The notes beneath the pieces are model-generated. The model was not told the origin of the DNA. It did no database searches and was given only the letters and a program-made list of their open reading frames with translations. A stretch of DNA of 7,634 bases from NCBI GenBank assembly GCA_003554945.1, contig PWHN01000065.1:1-7634 (forward strand), read 5' to 3'. Origin of the DNA: a bacterium (GTDB taxonomy: Bacteria > T1Sed10-126). Position numbers and translations under genes: made by a program. This document shows, piece after piece, positions 1 to 6,298 of the stretch (its first letter is position 1; every line of letters starts with the position of its first letter).

Positions 1-2064
1 GTGCAGTTCAAGTGGGAATTTGACCGGGAGGACGGCACTAATTCATTTGACAACGTAACCGTAGATGTAGACGAGCCGGTGGTGGATACCTACGACGTAT
101 CCCTTACATCGCTTGAGGGTCGGGGAGTAGTGGAAGTAGACGGGACAGAGCTGAGCGAGGAGACGGATTCGGTAAGCGTGGAGGATGGTGAAGAAGTAAC
201 GATAGAGGCGATAGCGGGAGTGGGGTATGCATTTGACCAGTGGACGGATGATGCGGCCGGAGAGGACGAGGTATTTACGGAGACGATAGAAAGCGATTAC
301 GACGTGGGAGTGGAGTTTGAGGAAGTAACTGTACTGGGCGAAAATCTGCTTGATAATCAATTTTATGAACAGTGGGTAGACGATGAACGACCGGAACATT
401 GGGAAAGTGACTACTCATTTGGTCCCAACTGGTATCCGACCCCCGAATACGCGCTCACCGGTAATTTTGGCGTTATGGTTGACGGTGGTGGTGAACGAGA
501 CCTTGATCAGGTGACGGATTTTACTACGGGTGATCTGCCGGAACCGGCGCCGGATGAAGCCCATGCGGAAGTATGGGTCAAAGGAACGGGCGATGTGCAG
601 CTGGGCCTTAAAGCGGGTCATGAGAGTTTCTGGCTCGATGATCCAGTGACTCTTGATGAAGATGGATGGACTGCAATTTCAACCACCCGAAGTGTTCATG
701 AAACGGGGGATTATGAGTGGGGTTTCCGAGTGAGGACTGATGAGGAAGGTGGTGAGTCGCCGGATGAGACAGTATATATCGGGGCGGCCTGGTTAAGTGA
801 TACTGCGCCGCCGGAAAACTGGACCGACCCGGAAGACTACGACATAACATTCCAGGTCCAGGATGAGGATGGTAATGATCTTGAAAATGCGGCCATAGAA
901 GTAGAAGGGGCTGAATACGAGGTCACAGATGTAAACGGTGAAGGGGTTATAGAGGGGGTTTTGGAAGGGACTTATAATTACGTTGTTGAAAAACATGGTG
1001 AATATGTATCTGGAAGTGTTAACATCGCCGACCAGGATGTAACAGAACAGGTAACACTGGCTGAGGCGGAAAACGTGAATATACTGCAGAATGAGTTTAT
1101 GGAGGATTGGGTTGGAGACGAGCTGAATTACTGGGATATAGGTACGCACGCCGGACAATCTGCTGCCGGCGAGGGGATGGTGGATGATTACAATATTCTT
1201 CACGAACACGATCGTTCCTCCAGCACAGAGCAGGAGGATGAACAGGATTTCCTTCACGGAGCTGCTTATGGTCAGGCAGGTCTGACATACCAGCTGGAAG
1301 TATGGGTTCGCGGTAGCAACGCCGAGGTAAGACTTGGCCTGCGTCGCCCCGGGTATGATTTATATGAACATAACCACTCTGAGCCTGAAGATTGGGATGT
1401 AGTCGATGAGGACTGGCAGAAAATTACGTTTGAGGTGGACAGGCCAACTGGACACGAAGCCGTTGATGGTAATTTCAGGATTCAACACCGGAAAGATGAC
1501 GATGCAGTTGAAGAAGTAGAGTTTGAAGTCGGTGCTGCCTGGTTGGCCGTCGAGGAGTCGCCTGAGTATTGGCCGGACGAAACAATGGATTACGAGGTTG
1601 AACCACGTGAGGGCTGGAACCTGTTTGGTTTACCGGTCGAACCGGATGAGCCGGCGGCGGGAGATATTTTTGCGGAACTGGAGGAATTCCCGACTATTAA
1701 TGTTCGGGCTTCGGATGGCTCACGTTCCCCGATCCGCTCCGGAGATGAGATGGAAATAGGCGATGGCAAAGGGTACATAGTTCTGATTGATGAAGATATA
1801 TCTAACCTCACGATTACCGGCGAGGCGGTTCACAGTATGACGCTTGAGTTGCATGCCGGCTGGAACGTAATCAGTGTTCCCGCTGTGATAGCGCCGAAAG
1901 AAGCCGGTGAGGTTTTTGATGACCTGGCGGACTACCCAGAAGTATTAAAAATAGCTGAAGACGGCACTGAGACTACTGTTGAAGAAAATGATGAAATAGA
2001 ACCGGGAGTAGGTTACTGGGTGCGCGTGGATGAATCCCATAGTATTGAGTTGAGTTCCGATTAA
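1..2064 (+). CDS. Multidomain acidic surface protein, 5'-truncated by the window edge
   Basis: This is the C-terminal 687 residues of a larger exported protein. The frame is open to base 1 with no signal peptide, and the first residues (SFDNVTV near 15-21) look like the last strand of a preceding beta-sandwich, so the GTG at base 1 is read as an internal valine. Visible domains: a divergent InlB B-repeat at about 31-108 (GEEVTIEA, GYAFDQW); a jelly-roll/CBM-like module at about 115-274; an Ig-like CarboxypepD_reg/PEGA-type domain at about 281-355; a second copy of the jelly-roll module at about 360-524; and two 'GWN' modules at 538-596 and 620-676. No cysteine is present, and acidic residues greatly outnumber basic ones. 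No enzyme motif is seen. The inferred role is adhesion or glycan binding at the cell surface. Unlike the next gene it has no FlgD/Por-type C-terminal domain. The next gene starts 22 bases downstream, suggesting one operon. Confidence 0.85.
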   Translation: MQFKWEFDREDGTNSFDNVTVDVDEPVVDTYDVSLTSLEGRGVVEVDGTELSEETDSVSVEDGEEVTIEAIAGVGYAFDQWTDDAAGEDEVFTETIESDYDVGVEFEEVTVLGENLLDNQFYEQWVDDERPEHWESDYSFGPNWYPTPEYALTGNFGVMVDGGGERDLDQVTDFTTGDLPEPAPDEAHAEVWVKGTGDVQLGLKAGHESFWLDDPVTLDEDGWTAISTTRSVHETGDYEWGFRVRTDEEGGESPDETVYIGAAWLSDTAPPENWTDPEDYDITFQVQDEDGNDLENAAIEVEGAEYEVTDVNGEGVIEGVLEGTYNYVVEKHGEYVSGSVNIADQDVTEQVTLAEAENVNILQNEFMEDWVGDELNYWDIGTHAGQSAAGEGMVDDYNILHEHDRSSSTEQEDEQDFLHGAAYGQAGLTYQLEVWVRGSNAEVRLGLRRPGYDLYEHNHSEPEDWDVVDEDWQKITFEVDRPTGHEAVDGNFRIQHRKDDDAVEEVEFEVGAAWLAVEESPEYWPDETMDYEVEPREGWNLFGLPVEPDEPAAGDIFAELEEFPTINVRASDGSRSPIRSGDEMEIGDGKGYIVLIDEDISNLTITGEAVHSMTLELHAGWNVISVPAVIAPKEAGEVFDDLADYPEVLKIAEDGTETTVEENDEIEPGVGYWVRVDESHSIELSSD
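343..1572 (+). repeat. Two diverged copies of a jelly-roll-like module within the first gene
   Basis: Module A (bases 343-822) and module B (1078-1572) share the same order of landmarks. Both open with N-[LI]-L-x-N-x-F-x3-WV (NLLDNQFYEQWV and NILQNEFMEDWV). Both have a central strand pair (HAEVWVKG...VQLGLKAG and QLEVWVRG...VRLGLRRPG). Both close with GAAWL followed about nine residues later by W (GAAWLSDTAPPENW and GAAWLAVEESPEYW). They are separated by an Ig-like domain. The fold resembles the CBM4/9-type beta-sandwich, but ligand residues cannot be assigned. The copies are clearly diverged, so the duplication is old. Confidence 0.75.
1612..2028 (+). repeat. Tandem C-terminal 'GWN' modules of the first gene
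   Basis: Two adjacent modules of about 60 residues each begin with GWN plus a short hydrophobic strand (GWNLFGLPV at residue 538 and GWNVISVPA at 620). Each continues with a DIFAELEEFP / EVFDDLADYP helix and ends with G-x-GY-[IW]-V (GKGYIV and GVGYWV). This GWN...GxGYW pattern is common at the C-termini of large bacterial surface proteins. Its exact role is not known to me; a cap or surface-association function is a guess. Confidence 0.7.
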
Positions 2065-2086
2065 TATAAACAGGAGCGACGAAAGA

Positions 2087-3943
2087 ATGAATTGTAAACG
2101 AGTCCTGCTTTCTTTTGTCCTGATTGTCGCTTGCCTGTTATTTGTTCTGGGGACGGCTGTGGAGGTAGCTTTCGCCGGGGAGGACTGGCAGGAGAGAATA
2201 GTTATCCACGAGGATGGTTTCGATCGCGGTGCTGGTGATCAACCGCGCGACAATTTCTACTTTGGCATGGCGGAAGAACCCCGCCAGACTGGTAGTCCCG
2301 GACCAATGACAACCAGGTCCAGCAGCAGCTTACACTGGGAAGCCGAGGAAAGTGACCTGTTTCACTACGAGACCGAAATCACAGAAGAGTATACCTGGCA
2401 GACAGTAGTTGATTTAAGAGTTAGCGATGATAATAATCCCGGGGAAGTAGAGCCGGAAATTATCTGGGGGAAAGAAAGCGACGAGGCAATGGGTAATATT
2501 CCAGATTACTTCGACGTCACGATGGATCTCAAGGATCGCCATGCAGAAGAGATTGTCGCCGAGGGGATTGATCTGACGGAAGCGGGTTCATTCGCCTGGG
2601 AGGACCCCGAGCTGATCAGCCTCAGGCGCCGGCCCGACCAGGCTTTGTTAGCCGTCACCATAGAGGTTGAGCGGAACGACATTTTTGATCTTGATTACAA
2701 AGTCACCGATGAGCAAGGGGAAGCGCTTGAAGGGGCTGAAGTAGTGCTGGACGATTATGAGGGAAAAACTGATTTGGAGGGAGAACTAACCTTTGCGGAC
2801 CTGCAGGCAGACAAGTATTCTTTCTCGGTTGCCAGAGAAGGGTATGAAGATGTAAAGGAGTCAGTCCAGTTAGAGGGGGATATGAAACAGGAAATTACTC
2901 TAACGGAAGTTGAGGATACCGAGCCGGAGCTTGTTGAAAACCCCGGATTTGAAGAAATACAGCGTCCTTTTGCCGGTGAAATGATATCGACCGGAGATGC
3001 ACTTGAAGTAAAGTCTTTATATGACGGGAACAAAGGCGACACCGTCGCTATCAATTTTGCGGATGAACTGAGCAAGAAAGTCCCTGTCCAAGAAAACAAT
3101 AAGATGCAGAAGCTTGATGCAAGTCTTGAATCAGATTCGCTTGAGCCTGGCGAATATCCAGTGAAGTTTGAATACCTCGCCGCCGGCGGTGTAATCAGTT
3201 CTGATAGCAGGGTAATCACTGTAACTGAGCAGGAAGTTGAAACTGCCGAAGGGGAGAAAGTTAGCTTTAATAACAATTCACTTAAGTTGAGTTTCGCCGA
3301 TTCAGCAACCGTTAGCGTGACACCCTATAATGGGAGTAATGTCCAGGGAATGAGCGGTGAAGAAACAGTGCAGTTAAGTGGGGAGAGTGGAAATAATAGA
3401 CGAAAATTGATTGAAAATTCGGCTTACGAAATTAAAGCTTCCGCTGCAGAATCTCCCGAACTTACGATTAGTTACGAGCATGTTGCAGAAAATCTGGACC
3501 CCGCGGAGGAAGAGTCGCTTAAACTATACCGGTTGAACGATGACGGGCAGAGCTGGAGCGACGAAGCGGTTCGCACACAGGAGATCAACACTGACGAGCA
3601 GACTGTGACTGCCGAGCTTGAGCACTTTTCGGTCTATGCGCTGCTGGTTGAAACCGCGGACGCATACGAGGAAGACTACGTCTACTCCTGGCCGAATCCA
3701 TATAGAGCACCGGACGAAGATGACGGCATTAAATTTGAGCTTCCTGAAGAGTTTGGTAACAATGGCGGGGAAGTGACCCTGGAAGTTTATAACATTAACG
3801 GCCAGAGACTTGTTGAGAAGTCTTTGGATATAAACGGATACCAAGCCGAATGGAAAGACCCTGATCTTGCTTCCGGCTCCTATATTTACGTGATTGAAGG
3901 TAACGGTGAAACCTGTTCCGACAAGTTTGCGATCATCAGGTAA
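2087..3943 (+). CDS. Secreted multidomain protein with FlgD-like / type-A sorting-like C-terminal domain
   Basis: 618 aa. ATG is preceded by AGGAG at 2072-2076, ten bases upstream. Residues 1-30 form a signal peptide, with likely cleavage at AFA|GEDW. Residues 31-195 form a domain shared with the gene at 5396 (EDWQER, NFYFGM, EEYTW, IIWGKE, MGNIP, VTMDL, then an FxWEDP-like strand). It resembles the N-terminal beta-sandwich often found in proteins that end in a Por/FlgD-type domain. Residues 200-273 are an Ig-like CarboxypepD_reg domain (GEALEGAEV, GYEDVKESVQL). Residues 281-520 are further beta-rich sequence ending in ESLKLYRL...W...EHFSVYALL. Residues 531-618 match the FlgD_ig / T9SS type-A sorting pattern: SWPNPYRAP, VTLEVYNINGQRL, LASGSYIYVI, terminal KFAIIR. 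The only cysteine in the mature chain is C610. Inferred role: surface or secreted structural/adhesive protein, possibly cargo of the barrel encoded next. No catalytic motif is seen. Confidence 0.85.
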   Translation: MNCKRVLLSFVLIVACLLFVLGTAVEVAFAGEDWQERIVIHEDGFDRGAGDQPRDNFYFGMAEEPRQTGSPGPMTTRSSSSLHWEAEESDLFHYETEITEEYTWQTVVDLRVSDDNNPGEVEPEIIWGKESDEAMGNIPDYFDVTMDLKDRHAEEIVAEGIDLTEAGSFAWEDPELISLRRRPDQALLAVTIEVERNDIFDLDYKVTDEQGEALEGAEVVLDDYEGKTDLEGELTFADLQADKYSFSVAREGYEDVKESVQLEGDMKQEITLTEVEDTEPELVENPGFEEIQRPFAGEMISTGDALEVKSLYDGNKGDTVAINFADELSKKVPVQENNKMQKLDASLESDSLEPGEYPVKFEYLAAGGVISSDSRVITVTEQEVETAEGEKVSFNNNSLKLSFADSATVSVTPYNGSNVQGMSGEETVQLSGESGNNRRKLIENSAYEIKASAAESPELTISYEHVAENLDPAEEESLKLYRLNDDGQSWSDEAVRTQEINTDEQTVTAELEHFSVYALLVETADAYEEDYVYSWPNPYRAPDEDDGIKFELPEEFGNNGGEVTLEVYNINGQRLVEKSLDINGYQAEWKDPDLASGSYIYVIEGNGETCSDKFAIIR

Positions 3944-3947
3944 GGTG
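3942..3947 (+). promoter_or_regulatory. Ribosome binding site that fixes the TTG start at 3955
   Basis: AAGGTG overlaps the stop codon of the preceding gene and lies 7 bases before TTG at 3955-3957. The reading frame then enters a clear signal peptide (RQTKRWLLVLLAV). The overlap of stop codon and ribosome binding site suggests coupled translation. Confidence 0.75.
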
Positions 3948-3954
3948 AATTATT

Positions 3955-4887
3955 TTGAGACAAACTAAACGTTGGCTTCTGGTCCTACTGGCGGTAATGG
4001 CGGTAGTAATCGTCCGTGCGCCAGCCTACGGTGGTTTGGAAGGAAGTGCCGCCGAATACCTGCGCACGCAGGTCTCGCCCCGTATGGGGGCGATGAGCGC
4101 CGGGGTCGCGCTGGAAGCCGACGTCTTTAACAACCCGGCCGCGCTCCACCAGCGCCGGCAAAGAAGCGGAGGTTTTGGCTACCGCACCGGCGCCGGCGAG
4201 TTTGACTACTATTCGGCCAGCTACAGTCAGCCGCTGGGTCAGGCCGGAGCACTTGGCCTGGGAGTCAGGTATTTTGGTATTGATCACGAGGAACGCTTCG
4301 ACCCAGATGAGGACCATTACGGCGGCGATTTTTCTCACGACGGGATGGCGGCGGCCCTACACTACAGCAGTTGGGTGAATTTACCGGGACTGGCCGAACC
4401 GTTGAGCTACAGCCTGGGAGCGAAAGGAATCCACGACGGCATAGACGACGAGTCGGCCTCGGCCCTGGCCATGGATGCCGGACTGCATTATAGCTTCAGC
4501 GATATGCCCCTGAAGGCCGGGCTGACGCTGCAAAACCTTGGAAGCGACCTGGAATACATTAAGAAGTCCGAATCACTGCCCACCAACGTGCGCGCCGGTC
4601 TGGCCTACAAAATTGATGTAGTTTTTCTCCCTCCTATAACGATCGCCGGTGACGCGGAATACGATGTGAATGACAGTTACAACCGCTACGACGCCGGGGT
4701 TGAGCTGACACCTCTGGTGGGTTTTGATTTGCGGGCCGGCTATCGAACAACTTCCGACGAGGAGTTGGACAGCAATTTAACCACCGGTTTTGGTCTGCAA
4801 CTTAACGGCTTGCGTCTGGATTACGCCTACACGCCCGGGGACGAGCTGGAGAATGAGAATAGCCTCTTCATAACGACAAGCTTTTAA
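3955..4887 (+). CDS. PorV/PorQ (UPF0164)-family outer-membrane beta-barrel protein
   Basis: 310 aa with a TTG start. Signal peptide at about 1-26 (RWLLVLLAVMAVVIV, then APAYGG). The mature N-terminus follows the family pattern of a Gly/Ala-rich plug with an Asn-Pro-Ala landmark: YLRTQVSPRMGAMSAGVA at 35-52 and NNPAAL at 59-64. Alternating amphipathic strands follow (YYSASYSQPLG, LGLGVRYFGI, YSLGAKGI). The family hallmark is TLQNLG at 191-196, with LPTNVRAGLAY at 208-218. The chain ends LFITTSF, and a terminal Phe is typical of outer-membrane barrels inserted by BamA. About 310 aa is close to the usual family length. It starts 11 bases after the gene for a protein with a sorting-like C-terminal domain. 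In Bacteroidota, PorV shuttles such cargo at the outer membrane; a similar partnership here is inference. UPF0164 members are also discussed as FadL-like uptake proteins, so transport is an alternative. By eye it looks more GC-rich than its neighbours. Confidence 0.85.
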   Translation: MRQTKRWLLVLLAVMAVVIVRAPAYGGLEGSAAEYLRTQVSPRMGAMSAGVALEADVFNNPAALHQRRQRSGGFGYRTGAGEFDYYSASYSQPLGQAGALGLGVRYFGIDHEERFDPDEDHYGGDFSHDGMAAALHYSSWVNLPGLAEPLSYSLGAKGIHDGIDDESASALAMDAGLHYSFSDMPLKAGLTLQNLGSDLEYIKKSESLPTNVRAGLAYKIDVVFLPPITIAGDAEYDVNDSYNRYDAGVELTPLVGFDLRAGYRTTSDEELDSNLTTGFGLQLNGLRLDYAYTPGDELENENSLFITTSF

Positions 4888-4939
4888 TATTTTCCTTCTC
4901 GGAGGTCTCCGGTGTTAATTTTTTAAAGAGGTGTAGCCG

Positions 4940-5077
4940 TTGGCCAGTTTTCGTTCTCACCCACGAGCTTACCTATCTTTTAAAGAATACTTGTTTGGCG
5001 TGGTCCTGACAAAATACCCCTTATTCCGTCATTCCGGGCAAGCGACCGCAGGGAGCGCGACCCGGAATCCATCTTGA
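4940..5077 (+). pseudogene. Short TTG ORF, possibly the 5' remnant of a gene interrupted by a repeat
   Basis: AAAGAGGTG (4925-4933) sits 6 bases ahead of TTG at 4940. This is as good a ribosome binding site as those of the real genes, 52 bases after the upstream stop. The frame encodes 45 aa beginning MASFRSHPRAYLSFKEYLFG. The last third (from about RHSGQ to RNPS) is simply translation of the inverted repeat at 5027-5073, and the frame stops just past it at TGA 5075-5077. The first ~30 residues (KEYLFGVVLTKYPLF) could be the start of a membrane or small protein whose remainder was lost when the repeat arrived. It could equally be a chance ORF. No family is recognised. Confidence 0.25.
5027..5073. 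repeat. REP-like inverted repeat (GTCATTCCGGG...CCCGGAATCCA type)
   Basis: ATTCCGGG (5031-5038) and CCCGGAAT (5061-5068) are perfect inverted copies around a 22-base, GC-rich centre that itself holds GCG/CGC complementarity. The flanks read CGTC on the left and CCATC on the right. Sequences of the form GTCATTCCGGG...CCCGGAATCCA are familiar as short dispersed palindromic repeats in many unrelated bacterial genomes. Only one copy is present here, so the dispersed status is recalled knowledge, not seen in the window. The stem is not followed by a T-run, so it is not a classic terminator. Confidence 0.6.
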
Positions 5078-5128
5078 ACTTGCCGTTTCGACCGGAGTCC
5101 AAGCCGGATAACTAAAACCGAACGATGA

Positions 5129-5150
5129 ATTGCGGATCGGTGTCCGCAAT
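5129..5150. repeat. Perfect 8-bp inverted repeat (hairpin) in the intergenic region
   Basis: ATTGCGGA (5129-5136) and TCCGCAAT (5143-5150) pair perfectly around a 6-base loop TCGGTG. No T-run follows, so intrinsic termination is unlikely. It could be a second palindromic repeat arm, an operator-like dyad, or an RNA hairpin in the leader of the next operon. The function is unknown. Confidence 0.5.
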
Positions 5151-5287
5151 GATGACCAATAGGTCAAACCCGTAAGAATAGAACAGGCGCTAAACATTTA
5201 CTTTTTAGAATTATTCCCTTATTTTTTGGTTTTTCCTTGATTATCCTTGTTCTAATAGTTTTGGGTCTGCTCTACATCTCAAGTGAT

Positions 5288-5318
5288 CCGCTGTTTGCTT
5301 CTCAAAGCGGAAATTTTT
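5288..5318 (+). terminator. Possible Rho-independent terminator upstream of the second cargo/barrel unit
   Basis: CCGC (5288-5291) pairs with GCGG (5307-5310). After a 2-base bulge, TTTG (5294-5297) pairs with CAAA (5303-5306) around the loop CTTCT. AAA and then a run of five T (5314-5318) follow. The stem is short and bulged, so efficiency is doubtful. If real it would end transcription from the upstream operon about 80 bases before the next start and imply a separate promoter for 5396. Confidence 0.35.
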
Positions 5319-5385
5319 GAGTAAACTATTTTTCTACAGGTTAGAGAAGTTATAGATAGCCACCTGAATTCCTTGGTTTAATTTT

Positions 5386-5390
5386 GGAGG
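5386..5390 (+). promoter_or_regulatory. GGAGG ribosome binding site that decides the start at TTG 5396
   Basis: GGAGG lies 5 bases before TTG at 5396-5398. An in-frame TTG at 5384 would overlap the same GGAGG and add only four residues without a ribosome binding site of its own. The 5396 start is therefore preferred. Confidence 0.85.
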
Positions 5391-5395
5391 CCACC

Positions 5396-6298
5396 TTGTT
5401 CTTTCGAAATCATTCGCTCCGCGACCTATTTGTTTTTGCTTTGTGCACCTGTCTGTTTCTCTTGGGCGGGACTGTATTTACTTCGGGTGCTGTTTGTGCC
5501 GAGGACTGGGAAGAAAAACTACACGTTTACGAAGATGAATTTGAAAACGAAAAACCTGGGGCTAATTTTTACTTTGGGATGGATAATGAATCAGATACAC
5601 AGGAACAAGACTTTATAGACCCGTCGGACGACCAGGTCTGGTGGGTTGATGACGAGGATAACTATATCCACATAACCGAGCATACCTCAAGCTATACCTG
5701 GAATACTGAAATCGAGCTTATAACACCGGACGAAGGCGAACACGGAGATATTGGCCCGGAAATCAGTTGGGGACAATCTGGGAATGAGGATATGGGGAAT
5801 ATCCCGGCCGGGTATGAAGTGACCATGGAGTTAGATAGAGGATATGGGAGCGGAACACTGGCGGAAGATTTGGATCTTACCCAGGAGGGAGAAATTGTCT
5901 GGGATGACCCGGTATTTGAAAGCTTTACCGATGAGGATGTAGCCTACCTTGAAGCCACGATTGTTGCAGAACCTGCTGGTGTAGAAAGAGTGGTTGATTT
6001 TCGGGTGGGGCCTAACCCGTTTCGAGCTGAAGAACATGATAAAGTTAGTTTTCAGTTTCAAAAATATGATGAAGGAGCTGGTGTGGATTTTGAAATAGAA
6101 ATTTACACTATAACCGGGAGGTTGGTTTACGAAGAAAGCTTCTATGGAATTGCTGATGAAGTTATGGAAGACGGGAAACCTTACAGCCAGCTACACTGGG
6201 AAGATGCGGATGATGTGGCCAGCGGACACTATATCTACCGGTTGAAAGACAACAACTCCGGCGACGAGGAGACCGGGCAGCTGGTGATCATCCGATGA
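5396..6298 (+). CDS. Short secreted paralogue with FlgD-like / type-A sorting-like C-terminal domain
   Basis: 300 aa from the TTG at 5396. The signal peptide is residues 1-35 ([16 protein letters not shown]), with likely cleavage AVCA|EDWEE. The C at 34 is not in a good lipobox, as V precedes it. Residues 36-190 align with residues 31-195 of the protein from 2087: EDWEEK/EDWQER, NFYFGM in both, SYTW/EYTW, EISWGQ/EIIWGK, MGNIP in both, [40 protein letters not shown]. Residues 199-300 are the C-terminal sorting-like domain: [45 protein letters not shown]. Compared with the longer paralogue it lacks the whole middle (Ig-like and following domains), so it is a minimal N-domain plus C-domain form. 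The mature chain has no cysteine. The stop overlaps the start of the next barrel gene (ATGA). The role is unknown; a surface or secreted partner of that barrel is inferred. Confidence 0.85.
   Translation: MFFRNHSLRDLFVFALCTCLFLLGGTVFTSGAVCAEDWEEKLHVYEDEFENEKPGANFYFGMDNESDTQEQDFIDPSDDQVWWVDDEDNYIHITEHTSSYTWNTEIELITPDEGEHGDIGPEISWGQSGNEDMGNIPAGYEVTMELDRGYGSGTLAEDLDLTQEGEIVWDDPVFESFTDEDVAYLEATIVAEPAGVERVVDFRVGPNPFRAEEHDKVSFQFQKYDEGAGVDFEIEIYTITGRLVYEESFYGIADEVMEDGKPYSQLHWEDADDVASGHYIYRLKDNNSGDEETGQLVIIR

Larger units (their letters stand above)
4888..5395. other. Roughly 500-bp intergenic region with repeat, hairpins and possible gene remnants
   Basis: No convincing full-length gene lies between the two cargo/barrel units. 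Going rightwards the stretch holds: a good ribosome binding site with a short TTG ORF (4940-5077); a dispersed-type inverted repeat (5027-5073) inside that ORF; a second perfect 8-bp inverted repeat (5129-5150); an AT-rich tract with an open frame of hydrophobic residues (5156-5320); a bulged hairpin with a T-run (5288-5318); and the ribosome binding site of the next gene (5386-5390). I see no convincing sigma-70 promoter ahead of 5396. Confidence 0.7.

Noticed and set aside
1-3. GTG at base 1 as the true start of the first gene
   Set aside because: There is no signal peptide or upstream context, and residues 1-21 look like the end of a beta-sandwich domain; the gene most likely begins left of the window.
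43-399. 118-aa minus-strand ORF
   Set aside because: Antisense to the InlB-like and first jelly-roll region; no ribosome binding site or recognisable motif.
2755-3276. 173-aa minus-strand ORF rich in Ser/Thr
   Set aside because: It lies fully antisense to the long cargo protein, has no recognisable domain, and arises from Glu/Asp codons read backwards.
4900-4924. Terminator just after the first barrel gene (CGGA-GGTC-TCCG then T6)
   Set aside because: The stem is only 4 bp and is separated from the T-run by 7 bases, and a good ribosome binding site follows at once; too weak to call.
5319-5385. Sigma-70 promoter ahead of 5396 (TATAGA at 5351-5356)
   Set aside because: No acceptable -35 element is found 16-18 bases upstream, so it is not called.
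5384-5395. TTG at 5384 as the start of the short cargo protein
   Set aside because: It overlaps the GGAGG that properly serves TTG 5396 and has no ribosome binding site of its own.
5485-5500. Lipoprotein signal at Cys34 of the short cargo protein
   Set aside because: The residue before the Cys is Val, not Gly/Ala/Ser, so the lipobox is poor; ordinary cleavage after AVCA fits the paralogue pattern.
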